Origin: Pseudomonadota bacterium | Lineage (GTDB): Bacteria; Pseudomonadota; Alphaproteobacteria; Acetobacterales; Acetobacteraceae | Length of the DNA stretch: 64,000 nt | Assembly (NCBI GenBank): GCA_021798575.1 | Contig: JAJZGI010000001.1 | Location: forward strand, 1-64,000 | Reading direction: 5' to 3' | Shown: positions 1-7,326 of the stretch, one piece after another | Numbering within the stretch: the stretch's first letter is position 1 | Layout: every line of letters starts with the position of its first letter | Position numbers and translations under genes: made by a program | The notes under the pieces: model-generated | The model's database searches: none | The model's input: only the letters and a program-made list of their open reading frames with translations | What the model was told of the DNA's origin: nothing

Positions 1-1
1 T

Positions 2-163
2 GACCTGCTGCGCTCACGGCTCGATCAGATTATCGACACCGGCCATCCGCTGGCCAAGCTGGCGCGCACGATTGACTGGGATTTCCTCAGCCAACGGTTA
101 GGCGCGGTTTATACACTCTTCTTTGGGCCGTCATCCAAACCGTCATTCAGCGCAATACGATGA
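2..163 (+). pseudogene. IS5-family transposase, N-terminal remnant
   Basis: Reading from base 2, the frame encodes DLLRSRLDQIIDTGHPLAKL followed by a segment ending LSQRLGAVYT. This is the typical N-terminus of IS5/IS1182-type DDE transposases (bind and position domain). After about codon 38 the similarity stops and the frame runs through unrelated residues into TGA at 161-163. None of the catalytic DDE region is present. The left edge of the window cuts the start. It is therefore a decayed fragment, consistent with the edge of a repeatedly invaded region. Bases 164-259 show nothing recognisable. Confidence 0.6.
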
Positions 164-259
164 TGCAATCTGTCTGAAATCAGTATTCTTCACGGTCGAC
201 GGATGAATGTTGGAGCGCAAACCGATCCGTTCGAATGGCAGCGCATAAGCGCCGCCTGG

Positions 260-1552
260 CTAAGCCGGATGGCTCTTTCGTCTAAGTAGACTTTCTTGGG
301 GCGTGAGCGCACATTGCTCCGCTCGTTCCTTCGCCATCGCAGCACATCGCGAGAGCGCGGACTCATCAAGGCCCGGGCGCATCACCTCGCCAGCAACGTC
401 CTGAACTCGTGCAATAACTGCTTGGCTGATCTCGGAAACGCGTCGTCGGATCAGCGGCAAGCCCACGCCGGCGTCGGCCGCGAACGCCGACCACCCCTTG
501 GCGTCCATTTCGCCAAGGGTCGCCCGTTTTCCGATCCGCATGGCGAGCTTCGGGGAGAGTTCGGGATAGGCGACCGTCGCCAGGAGATCATAGAGCGGCG
601 CCAGACGCGGGCCATCGCGGTCGTACAGGATCGAGAAGTTTTTGCCGTGCGCATCGGCGTTTCCGACGATCAGATTGAAGATCACCGCATCGAGCAGCTT
701 CAGCACATCAACAGCAGGCCTGGCTGCGACCCGGCGGAGAAGTGCGAAGCAATCCTTGAACGTCGGGCCGCCCTCGCTTGCGTATTTGGTCTCTGTCGGC
801 ACGCCGAGCGCCTGACAGAAGTCCTCCTGATGAATCCGGCGGACCAGGCCATCTTCGCCGCGGAAGCGGTCATAGCGTTCAACGAGCAGAAAGGTTCGGT
901 CCCACACAACCCGCGGCTCCACCGCGGCCACGTCGAGACCGACGACAGCGGCAAGGCGCATCACCAAGGCCTCGTTCTCGGTCGTATTGGAGAACCTGGC
1001 AATCGGCGGCTTGAGGATGTGTGTCGTCGGCTGGCCGGGCGCTGGCAAGGCCACCGCGCCGTCGACCAGAACCACCGGCACTTTGGATTGTGCGCCCGCG
1101 AGGGACAGTCGCAGCCCCTCCTCGCCGGCGAGCAGGGGCCGGACGGGCAACGCGTCAAGCACGCGAATGAGGCCCGGTTCGTCGAGCGGGACCGGGCTCT
1201 GATTTGGGTCGGGCGTGGCTGGCAGTTCGCCGGGCGGCAAAAGTTGAAGCGCGCCCGCCACATCCCCGCCAAGACGATCGAGAAGCGCGAAATCATTGCC
1301 TCGCGAAACGCCGAGCGCCTGAGCGGCGGCATCGCGCTGGCTCTCCTCCGGCAGAAGGCCGCCAAAGAACGGGCGGCACTCCCGGCGGCTGAATGGCTCC
1401 GCCCGCTTCGGCAACGAGGCCGAAAGGGACGGAGCGTCATCATTCCCGAGCCATTCTGGCGAATAGACGAAGCCGAGTTCGCCATGCTGGTTTTGCGTGA
1501 GTTGGCCGACAAGCCGCCCATCCCACCAGACATCGAGGAAGCGCATCGTCAT
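260..1552 (-). CDS. hipA: HipA-type serine/threonine kinase toxin
   Basis: This is a 430-residue protein of the usual HipA length. HipA kinases phosphorylate targets such as aminoacyl-tRNA synthetases and arrest growth, and they are held inactive by HipB. Visible landmarks are the N-terminal couple domain with FFGGLLPE (62-69), the nucleotide-loop motif LAGAQSK (151-157), the ATP-binding lysine in HILKP (178-182), the catalytic loop GNADAHGKN (297-305, Asp300) and the metal-binding LAPLYDLL (318-325, Asp322). All key kinase residues appear intact, so the toxin should be active. The start overlaps the hipB stop by 4 bp, which implies translational coupling. On an ICE it probably stabilises the element by addiction. 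Which protein it phosphorylates cannot be read from the sequence. Confidence 0.93.
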   Translation of the reverse strand: MTMRFLDVWWDGRLVGQLTQNQHGELGFVYSPEWLGNDDAPSLSASLPKRAEPFSRRECRPFFGGLLPEESQRDAAAQALGVSRGNDFALLDRLGGDVAGALQLLPPGELPATPDPNQSPVPLDEPGLIRVLDALPVRPLLAGEEGLRLSLAGAQSKVPVVLVDGAVALPAPGQPTTHILKPPIARFSNTTENEALVMRLAAVVGLDVAAVEPRVVWDRTFLLVERYDRFRGEDGLVRRIHQEDFCQALGVPTETKYASEGGPTFKDCFALLRRVAARPAVDVLKLLDAVIFNLIVGNADAHGKNFSILYDRDGPRLAPLYDLLATVAYPELSPKLAMRIGKRATLGEMDAKGWSAFAADAGVGLPLIRRRVSEISQAVIARVQDVAGEVMRPGLDESALSRCAAMAKERAEQCALTPQESLLRRKSHPA

Positions 1553-1791
1553 GGCTTGCGCCCATCTTTCGGTTCGGGCGGCGGAGTGATATCGAACGAA
1601 CAGCCAAGGGCGGTCAAAACCTGGAGCGTCTTGCCCAATTGAGCGGTCGGCTTGCCCGCCTCCAGATCGACAATGAAGCGCAACCCCACGCCAGCCGCGC
1701 CCGCGAGCTCGTCCTGCCGCAGGCCTGCGGCCTTGCGGGCCTTTCGGACGATGTCGCCGATCTCGGCGGGTGTCAGGGTTCGCTTTGCCAT
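1549..1791 (-). CDS. hipB: HipB-type XRE antitoxin and repressor
   Basis: This 80-residue protein is almost entirely an XRE/Cro helix-turn-helix domain (DIVRKARKAAGLRQDELAGA, then a recognition helix and a FIVDLEAGKPT-like turn). HipB proteins neutralise HipA by direct binding and repress the hipBA promoter. It ends in a short basic tail (PKDGRKP). The ATG at 1789-1791 has no clear Shine-Dalgarno sequence. A palindromic operator begins 5 bp upstream of it, so a very short leader is likely. It is transcribed first, with hipA overlapping by 4 bp, the standard antitoxin-first order. Confidence 0.92.
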   Translation of the reverse strand: MAKRTLTPAEIGDIVRKARKAAGLRQDELAGAAGVGLRFIVDLEAGKPTAQLGKTLQVLTALGCSFDITPPPEPKDGRKP

Positions 1792-1795
1792 GATA

Positions 1796-1910
1796 TTTAC
1801 CGAGCGGGAAAGTAACCTGGATTTCTGAAGATTGTCTATCTAAATTTCCCGCTCGGGAAACTTCGCTTTGGAACCCCTCCGCTTGAGACCTAATTTTCCC
1901 GATCGGGAAT
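1796..1910 (-). promoter_or_regulatory. hipBA promoter with three palindromic operators
   Basis: Three near-identical 16-bp palindromes lie upstream of hipB: TTTACCGAGCGGGAAA (1796-1811), TTTCCCGCTCGGGAAA (1845-1860) and TTTCCCGATCGGGAAT (1895-1910). Their starts are 49 and 50 bp apart, close to five helical turns, so bound HipB dimers would face the same side of the DNA. A plausible minus-strand promoter lies between the first two: -35 TAGACA (1838-1833), 17-bp spacer, -10 TTACTT (1815-1810). The first palindrome then overlaps the -10 end and the transcription start. HipB autorepression is known for the family. The assignment of these particular sites is inference from symmetry and position. 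Confidence 0.75.
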
Positions 1911-2068
1911 ATTCGTAAAGCCGGCGCGGCCTCGTCGGCCCGCAGCTCGAACGGGCGAGGCCTTTGGAATTGGCGTGCCGTCGACGGGAATTTGAAGTAT
2001 ATTTCGCCTGCGCCGTGGTGGTGGTGGAAGGCGCAACCGTTTGACCATTTGTCACGGAGCCCGCCACA

Positions 2069-2503
2069 ATGATCATCATCGGCATCATCCTCGGCGTAGC
2101 CGCCATCGGCTTACTCTGCTGGATTCTTTTCTCGCTCGCAGTCTACGCCCTCCCCTTCTTTGCAGCTCTTTCGGCCGGCATGTGGGCCTACCACAGTAAC
2201 GCCGGCCCCATCGGCGCCATCCTTGTCGGAATTGTCGCTGGCGCCGCGACACTTGTGACCGGACAGGTCGCCTTTGCATGCGTCCGCTCGACGTGGATCC
2301 GAATTGCGATCGCGCTCCTGTTCGCGGCGCCCGCTGCGCTCGCCGGCTACTACGCGACATTCGGGCTGGCCAAGCTGACCATTCCATCTGGCGCTTGGCA
2401 GGTCGCATTCTCGATCCTCGGCGCGATTGTCGTCGGCATCACGGCCTGGACGCGGATGGCGCTTCTCCCCAGTCAGCCTGAGCGGAGCATCGCCCGAGTG
2501 TAA
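2069..2503 (+). CDS. Hypothetical multi-pass inner-membrane protein
   Basis: This 144-residue protein is mostly hydrophobic, with about four membrane segments: roughly residues 2-24, 26-42 or 44-65, 75-95 and 108-128. The first segment (IIIGIILGVAAIGLLCWILF) could also act as an uncleaved signal anchor. The tail is short and polar (PSQPERSIARV). A GGAG lies about 9 bases upstream of the ATG. I do not recognise a named family. Small membrane proteins of this kind are common in the regulatory ends of alphaproteobacterial conjugative elements. It sits alone between hipBA (divergent) and a gene-poor stretch, so no operon partner hints at its job. Confidence 0.65.
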   Translation: MIIIGIILGVAAIGLLCWILFSLAVYALPFFAALSAGMWAYHSNAGPIGAILVGIVAGAATLVTGQVAFACVRSTWIRIAIALLFAAPAALAGYYATFGLAKLTIPSGAWQVAFSILGAIVVGITAWTRMALLPSQPERSIARV

Positions 2504-3128
2504 TCTCGCCTCAAAGTCCTGCGCCGTGGGACTGTGAACGCTTGGGGCGGGGGCCGTCACCTCGTTGCAGAAGGCGGTCCTGAGCAAAGCGCTGTTGACG
2601 GTCCGTCCAGAGTCGAATCGAGCAACGGCCGGCGGCAAAGCGCGAACAGGTAGCGCCAGCGGCTCCTCGCCATCGAGCTTCGACTGCTTGCTGGTTTTCT
2701 CCCGGCCCGAGTGCGCCAAGCGGAGACGAGCGGCGTGCCCTGCGCATGGGAGCCAATGCGCCGATCGGAGCCGGAAATCCTCCGGCGAGCGACGGGGACC
2801 ATGACCTCCTTGATTGGCGGCTGTGAGATCACCCGCTCCCGCGCGGCCTCTTCAATGGCTTGATCTGACCGAAGGTCGGCTGCGCCTCGACCGCCTATGC
2901 CGCAACGCGGCCCGCCGACTTTCTTCCCCTGGGGGACCACCCCACGCGACAGGTCGCACGGGGACCCCAGTCCGCCCATTCCTCGCGAGCCAAGAAAGTC
3001 GTCCGACCGTCATCCTCCGCTGCGCTTCGGCCTGCGAGCAGGTGCGGCGTCGATCGCCTTCGGCCTGTCGATCGCCATCGAGGCCGCGATGGGCGCGGGC
3101 TCGAATACAGCGATCAAGGAGAACTACC
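2504..3128. other. Gene-poor stretch before the first DUF736 gene
   Basis: In these 625 bp open frames occur on both strands, but they are rich in Arg, Ser and Pro, lack family signatures and have no convincing ribosome sites. I read them as chance frames in GC-rich DNA. The right end holds the ribosome-binding site AAGGAG (3116-3121) of the next gene. No clear hairpin, iteron or promoter stands out. Confidence 0.5.
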
Positions 3129-3452
3129 ATGGCGACCATCGGCACCTTCAAGAAGTCCGGCACCGAGCTGCAAGGCGAAATCGTCACCCTCAGCGTTCAG
3201 ACCAAGAACGTCCGCATCGTCCCCGAGCCCAACCGGGCCAGCGAGAACGCCCCCAGCCACCGCATCTTCGTCGGCCGAGCCGAGATCGGCGCGGCCTGGT
3301 CCAAGCGCTCCGCCGAGGACCGCGACTACCTCTCGGTCAAGCTGGACGACCCGAGCTTCAACGCTCCCATCTACGCCAACCTCTTCGATGACGAGGACGG
3401 TGACGGCTTCACCCTCATCTGGTCCCGCGGCCGCAAGGCCAACGGCGAGTAG
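3129..3452 (+). CDS. DUF736 family protein (first copy)
   Basis: This is a 107-residue cytosolic protein. It begins MATIGTFKKSGTELQGEIVT and carries the family features: the opening IGxF, a central segment with PSHRIFVGRAEIGAAW, then DYLSVKLDDPSF, the PIYANLF turn and a final FTLIWSR. DUF736 proteins are widespread on alphaproteobacterial plasmids and ICEs, and their function is unknown. The ATG at 3129 was chosen over upstream starts because AAGGAG sits 7 bases in front of it and the family begins here. A strong hairpin follows the stop. A second, more diverged DUF736 gene lies at 8.7 kb in the same element. Confidence 0.88.
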   Translation: MATIGTFKKSGTELQGEIVTLSVQTKNVRIVPEPNRASENAPSHRIFVGRAEIGAAWSKRSAEDRDYLSVKLDDPSFNAPIYANLFDDEDGDGFTLIWSRGRKANGE

Positions 3453-3468
3453 AGCCCTCACTTTCGAC

Positions 3469-3500
3469 GCCCCGCCTGGAACCACCAGGCGGGGCCTTCG
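3469..3500 (+). terminator. Hairpin terminator after DUF736
   Basis: GCCCCGCCTGG (3469-3479) and CCAGGCGGGGC (3485-3495) form a perfect 11-bp stem with a 5-base loop, 17 bp after the DUF736 stop. The stem is very GC-rich, but the tract after it (CTTCGATT) is only weakly T-rich. It fits a transcription terminator between this gene and the convergent XRE gene, possibly serving both. Confidence 0.65.
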
Positions 3501-3534
3501 ATTGTCCAGATGACCTTGAGACGCCGATGGAACC

Positions 3535-3774
3535 TTAAGGATCCGAAATGTCGACCTCGGCTGAAAAGTCTTCGTTGAGGAGATCAGCGGGTTTTATGCC
3601 AAGCGCCTGCGATAAGTGCCAGATCGTGAACAGCGTGACGTTCTGTTGGCCGCGCTCCATACTGCTGACATGCGCACGATCGACGCCCATGCGCTCGGCA
3701 ACAGCTTCCTGGCTGAGGCCTGCCTTCACCCGAAATCGGCGAAGATTTTTCCCAAAAACCTGTCGAATATCCAT
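3535..3774 (-). CDS. XRE-family transcriptional regulator
   Basis: This 79-residue protein is nearly all helix-turn-helix: VFGKNLRRFRVKAGLSQEAV, then AERMGVDRAHVSSMERGQQN as the turn and recognition helix, and a C-terminal IWHLSQALGIKPADLL helix. Such one-domain XRE proteins act as dimeric repressors. I chose the ATG at 3774 (MDIRQ), where the conserved domain starts. GTG 15 bp upstream and TTG further up keep the frame open but add unconserved residues. Neither has a good ribosome site. A perfect palindrome 37 bp upstream (3811-3824) is a likely operator for autoregulation. Its place in the regulatory block suggests control of transfer or maintenance genes. Confidence 0.82.
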   Translation of the reverse strand: MDIRQVFGKNLRRFRVKAGLSQEAVAERMGVDRAHVSSMERGQQNVTLFTIWHLSQALGIKPADLLNEDFSAEVDISDP

Positions 3775-3810
3775 CCACAGGAGGGACACCAATCGCGTAT
3801 TTTGGCGCTA

Positions 3811-3824
3811 CGTATTATAATACG
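3811..3824. promoter_or_regulatory. Perfect palindrome with embedded TATAAT box
   Basis: CGTATTATAATACG is a perfect 14-bp palindrome. Because of the symmetry it contains a consensus -10 box (TATAAT, 3816-3821) on both strands. It lies between the XRE gene (minus) and the small gene at 3924 (plus), so it could serve promoters in both directions and be the XRE operator. I see no good -35 box at 17 bp on the minus strand. Confidence 0.5.
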
Positions 3825-3923
3825 CGGCGCTACTGCCTGGCTGCCTCGCCAACCAAGAGGTCTAGGATCGACCTCGCAGTTTGGAACGCGTTATTCGTCA
3901 ACACGGGAAACCACGAGACGATC

Positions 3924-4193
3924 ATGCCATCCCCGTCAGACCCGCCAATCGCTGAGACCGCGCCTACCGCTGCGCAGATCACCGACTACGATCGGGCGCA
4001 CCTGCCGACCTATCTGCGGCTGCTCGACGCCGAGTCGGACGGCGCGCCCTGGGACGAGGTCGCCCGGATCGTGCTCGACCTCGACCCTGAACGAGAGCCA
4101 GACCGCGCACGGCGCGCTCACGAAACCCATCTTGCGCGCGCCCATTGGCTCACCGCGCATGGCTATCGGGACCTGCTTCGCCCGCCGCACTGA
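3924..4193 (+). CDS. Small conserved ICE-backbone protein, unknown function
   Basis: This 89-residue acidic and basic cytosolic protein has the core TDYDRAHLPTYLRLLDAESD, then WDEVARIVLDLDPEREPDRA and a final HWLTAHGYRDLL. I recall short proteins of this type directly in front of DUF6499/DUF2285 genes on alphaproteobacterial conjugative elements, but I cannot attach a function. The predicted helices and the charged surface fit a DNA- or protein-binding accessory factor (inference). It is followed after 196 bp by the broken DUF6499/DUF2285 gene. Confidence 0.7.
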   Translation: MPSPSDPPIAETAPTAAQITDYDRAHLPTYLRLLDAESDGAPWDEVARIVLDLDPEREPDRARRAHETHLARAHWLTAHGYRDLLRPPH

Positions 4194-4389
4194 CGGCGGC
4201 TTTCGGAGTCGGCCGCGTCCGTTTCCGGTCAAAGCCGCGTTTACGGAGTTCCGTAGTTCCGGATCTCCGCCGATCCGGATTGGGCATAACCAAATGCCGA
4301 CTCGCGCCCTCCCAACAGCCCAATGAACGCCACAGATCAACCCATGATAGCCCGAGGCCAGAGGTAGCCCTTCAGAAGGAGACCTGATC

Positions 4390-5146
4390 GTGTCGAAGGA
4401 GGATTGGCGGTCTCGCTCCGCCTACACATACGCCGACAATCTGGACGCCCCCGGCCTCGCCTGGGAGTTCCTCCGCCGCAATTCTGAGTATCGGGCAGCC
4501 TTTGAAGCCGCGCCAGCTCAAGCCGATCACGGGATCGACGGTCCCGCGCGGCGCTGGGGGTTGCGATTTCCTGGCTGATCCTCGCCAGCGCGCCGACCAA
4601 TCTCCAGTGTTCTGGCGTGTCGACGAATTGGCGTCGATCATCATCCTGACAGCGGCGACGGCTGAAGCCGCAACCCCCGCCATTTCAATTTCGGATCTGC
4701 CAGATGACATCATCCGCCGCGACGCCGAAGATGGCGCTCACGTGATGGTCCGCGGCGACGCCACCAATCACCAACTCCTCCTGGTCGGCCACCCGAGCCG
4801 TTCGACGCCCATGGCCGCGCTCATTCCTCTCGACATGACCGCGCCTCAACGCACCGACGCGGCGATGCGGTTTTGGCGTTTCGTCGTAAGTGGGCGACCT
4901 CGAAAGCCGCCTTGCCCGTTGAGGCGACGCGATCGTTTGATCGACGCCTTGCGGGCATTGGACGGTCGTCAATCGGGCGCAACCTATCGCATGATCGCTG
5001 AAGGTCTCTTTGATCCGAACCGGACTTCGTCTGAACCCTGGAAGACCGCTTCTCTTCGCGACACCGTCATCCGCCTGGTGCGCACGGGCTACGCCCTGAT
5101 GCGCGGCGACTATCGCCACCTCCTCGGTCCCCGCCGGCCAGATTGA
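4390..5146 (+). pseudogene. DUF6499-DUF2285 protein gene with a frameshift
   Basis: A GTG at 4390, 7 bases after AGAAGGAGA, opens a frame with the DUF6499-type N-terminus (WRSRSAYTYADN, then GLAWEFLRRNSEYR). It reaches RRWGLRF and stops at TGA 4576-4578. The expected continuation LADPRQRADQSPVFWRVDE and the whole DUF2285 domain (AALIPLD, RFWRFV, WKTASLRDTVIRLVRTGYAL) follow in the +1 frame and end at 5146. Removing one base near 4570, in the TTTCCT run, joins the two exactly where intact homologues are continuous. It is most simply a single-base insertion, real or a sequencing error. A programmed shift is less likely because no stop or rare codon sits at the joint. DUF2285 proteins are thought to be DNA-binding regulators of these elements. 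Confidence 0.75.
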
Positions 5147-5166
5147 TCCGGCAACGCCAATGATCG

Positions 5167-5238
5167 CACCCCCAAGGGGGTGGCGAATGTGCGGACCATC
5201 ATCTTCACCATCCCCCTACGCTACTCCCCTTCGCCACC
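5167..5238. repeat. Nested inverted repeats upstream of the AlpA-type gene
   Basis: CACCCCCAAGGGGGTG (5167-5182) is a perfect 16-bp palindrome. The adjoining GGTGGCGAA (5179-5187) is repeated in inverse as TTCGCCACC (5230-5238). Both lie in the 150-bp gap between the DUF2285 frame and the AlpA-type gene, where an operator or a leader structure would be expected. Function is inferred only from position and symmetry. Confidence 0.4.
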
Positions 5239-5296
5239 GTGATCGCCAACCGCCGCCGACACCCGGCGGCCATCATCGGCATCACGGAGGTCATTC

Positions 5297-5581
5297 ATGT
5301 CCGCCGCAATCGCGCAGCTCCCGCCGCGCTACCTACGCACGCCGGAGGCCGCCCGCTTTCTTGGCCTGTCAGGCCGCACCCTGGAAAAGCACCGCACCTA
5401 TGGCACCGGCCCTCGGTATTCCAAGCTCGGCGGGCGCGTCATCTATGGCCTCGATGATTTGCAGGCCTGGGTCGAACGGGGCGCGCGCGCTTCGACCTCC
5501 GATCCCGGCGCCGGCCAGGTGCTTCCGGCCAAGCGGCATCCCAACCTCTTGTCGGCCTTCGCCGACCAGACGCGCCGCTAA
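5297..5581 (+). CDS. AlpA/MerR-like helix-turn-helix protein
   Basis: This 94-residue protein carries a winged helix-turn-helix of the excisionase or AlpA type: RYLRTPEAARFLGLSGRTLE (helix and recognition helix), then GPRYSKLGGRVIYGLDDLQAW, the strand-turn wing with a closing DLQ helix. GGAGG at 5286-5290 stands 6 bases in front of the ATG. It precedes repA by 21 bp and probably shares its transcript, so it may regulate replication and transfer genes rather than act as an excisionase. The C-terminal 30 residues are polar and unstructured-looking. Confidence 0.85.
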   Translation: MSAAIAQLPPRYLRTPEAARFLGLSGRTLEKHRTYGTGPRYSKLGGRVIYGLDDLQAWVERGARASTSDPGAGQVLPAKRHPNLLSAFADQTRR

Positions 5582-5602
5582 AGCCGCACGGCAGCCCCTC
5601 CC

Positions 5603-6691
5603 ATGCCCGCGCGCCACCGCCCCGGATCCGAACGCGAGCAGCTTGAGCTGTTCCGCGCGCTCCCCGGCTATCTCGCGCCCCGCGACGCGCAGGACCTCAT
5701 GGCCTATCCGTTTTTCAGCCTCGCCAAATCCCACCGCACGACGCCCATCGACTTTCGCGCTGGCGATGTCGCCATCCGCGTAGAGGCCGTCCCCGAACAT
5801 GGCATGGCCACCATCTGGGACGCCGATGTCCTGATCTGGGCGGCCTCTCAGATCGTCGAGGCGCGTGACGCGGGCCTGCGCACATCACGCCTGATGGCCG
5901 CCACGCCCTATGAGATTCTCACCTTCACGGGCCGCGGCACGTCGCTACGCGACTATCAGCGGCTCAAGGCGGCGCTCGATCGTCTCCAATCCACCACGGT
6001 CGCCACGTCCTTGCGCCAACCCACCGAGCGGCGAATGCATCGCTTCTCGTGGATCAACGAATGGACCGAGCGCGCTGACGAGCATGGTCATCCCGGCGGC
6101 ATCGAACTGATCGTCCCCGATTGGTTCTACCGCGCCGTCCTTGACGACGCGCTCGTGCTGACCATCGACCGGTCGTATTTCGATCTGACGGGCGGCATGG
6201 AGCGCTGGCTCTACCGCCTCGTGCGCAAGCACGGCGGCCGCCAGCGAAACGGCTGGCGGTTCGACTTTCGCCACCTGCATCTGAAGTCCGGCAGCCTATC
6301 GCCGTTCAAGCGCTTCGCGTTCGAACTGCGCGACATCATCCGCCGCCAGCCGTTGCCCGGCTACAGCCTGTTCGTCGAGGTCGAGATCACCGGCCGCGTG
6401 CTGCTAGCCTTCGAGCCTGTCCCCTGTGGACAACCTGTGGACGGCGTCGTGCTATCGGGAACCGGCTCTATCGTGCCATCAGGAACCCGTGCCTCGTGCT
6501 ATCAGGAACCGAAACCGGCCTTAACCCGCTGGCACGAAAGCGAAAATCGCTCCCCTAACTTAGAGTCTAACCGAGAATCTAACCTTACTGAGGTTGGGGC
6601 TGCGAAAACCGCACGCAATTCAGCATTTGCCGGAAAGAGAAAGAGCCGAGATCAGGGTCAGGGCCTCCCCAGGCGTGGAGGCCGGCCGTGA
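5603..6691 (+). CDS. repA: RepA-type replication initiator (RPA family)
   Basis: This 362-residue protein belongs to the plasmid replication initiator A family of Proteobacteria. Family features are REQLELFRALPGYLAPRDAQ at the start, MAYPFFSLAK, TPYEILTFTGRG, LQSTTVATSLRQP, a central RFSWINEW and TGGMERWLYRLVRKHGGRQ. These form winged-helix DNA-binding domains that bind iterons and recruit the host replisome. From about residue 280 the protein turns polar and unconserved because the DNA there carries three iterons and a DnaA-box-like pair, so the C-terminus is shaped by the origin. It overlaps parA by 4 bp. Together these point to an element that can replicate outside the chromosome. Confidence 0.88.
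   Translation: MPARHRPGSEREQLELFRALPGYLAPRDAQDLMAYPFFSLAKSHRTTPIDFRAGDVAIRVEAVPEHGMATIWDADVLIWAASQIVEARDAGLRTSRLMAATPYEILTFTGRGTSLRDYQRLKAALDRLQSTTVATSLRQPTERRMHRFSWINEWTERADEHGHPGGIELIVPDWFYRAVLDDALVLTIDRSYFDLTGGMERWLYRLVRKHGGRQRNGWRFDFRHLHLKSGSLSPFKRFAFELRDIIRRQPLPGYSLFVEVEITGRVLLAFEPVPCGQPVDGVVLSGTGSIVPSGTRASCYQEPKPALTRWHESENRSPNLESNRESNLTEVGAAKTARNSAFAGKRKSRDQGQGLPRRGGRP
6425..6585 (+). other. Putative replication origin inside the 3' end of repA
   Basis: A DnaA-box-like TGTGGACAA (6425-6433, one mismatch to the reverse of TTATCCACA) and a weaker TGTGGACGG (6436-6444) are followed by three direct repeats. These are TCGTGCTATCGGGAACCG (6447-6464), TCGTGCCATCAGGAACCC (6471-6488) and TCGTGCTATCAGGAACCG (6494-6511), spaced 24 and 23 bp apart, about two helical turns. 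A comparatively AT-rich stretch with a second short repeat (GAGTCTAACC, GAATCTAACC; about 6560-6585) comes next. DnaA boxes, iterons and an easily melted region is the classic layout of an iteron-controlled origin. The repeats are direct observation and the origin role is inference. Confidence 0.72.
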
Positions 6692-7326
6692 TCGTCGCGC
6701 TCCTGAACCAGAAAGGCGGCGTCGGGAAAACGACGCTTGCGCTGCATCTCGCCGGTCAATGGGCTGGACAAGGCCGGCGCGTCGTCCTCATCGATGCCGA
6801 CCCACAAGGCTCTGCACTCGATTGGTCCGAGCAGCGCGCCAAGGAAGGCTTGCCGCGACTGTTCGGCGTCGTCGGCTTGGCGCGCGATACGCTCCATCGG
6901 GAGGCGCCCGAGCTCGCCCGCGACACTGATCACGTCATCATCGATGGGCCACCCCGCGTCGCCGGGCTGATGCGCTCGGCGCTCCTCGCCGCCGACCTCG
7001 TTCTCATTCCGGCCCAACCATCGCCGTTCGATGGCTGGGCGTCGGGCGAGATGCTGAAGCTGATCGCCGAAGCGCGGATCTTCCGGCCCGAGCTTGCCGC
7101 GCGCTTCGTGCTCAATCGATGCGCGGCGCGCACCATCATCGCCCGCGAGACCGCCGAGGCCCTGGCCGATCACGATCCGCCGGTCCTTTCCGCCATGATC
7201 GGACAGCGCGTCGCCTTCGCTGACACCGCGCGCACGGGCCGACTGGTCTTCGACCTCGAGCCGAACGGCGCCGCCGCGCGCGAAATCACCGCGCTGGCCA
7301 TCGAGATCGAAGGGATCGCGCGATGA
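6688..7326 (+). CDS. parA: ParA-family partition ATPase
   Basis: This 212-residue protein is the short ParA type lacking an N-terminal DNA-binding domain. The deviant Walker A motif KGGVGKTT is at residues 9-16, followed by VVLIDADPQGSALDW (A' motif) and DHVIIDGPPR (Walker B). ParA ATPases move or position DNA with a small centromere-binding partner. The GTG start overlaps the repA stop (GTGA), and the next gene, a ribbon-helix-helix protein, overlaps by 4 bp, giving a repA-parA-parG-like cassette. The lack of a large ParB gene fits a type Ib partition system. Confidence 0.92.
   Translation: MIVALLNQKGGVGKTTLALHLAGQWAGQGRRVVLIDADPQGSALDWSEQRAKEGLPRLFGVVGLARDTLHREAPELARDTDHVIIDGPPRVAGLMRSALLAADLVLIPAQPSPFDGWASGEMLKLIAEARIFRPELAARFVLNRCAARTIIARETAEALADHDPPVLSAMIGQRVAFADTARTGRLVFDLEPNGAAAREITALAIEIEGIAR

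Noticed and set aside
2852-3187. Open frames around 2.5-3.1 kb on both strands
   Set aside because: No family signature, Arg/Ser/Pro bias, weak or absent ribosome sites, and overlap with a sure gene at the right end.
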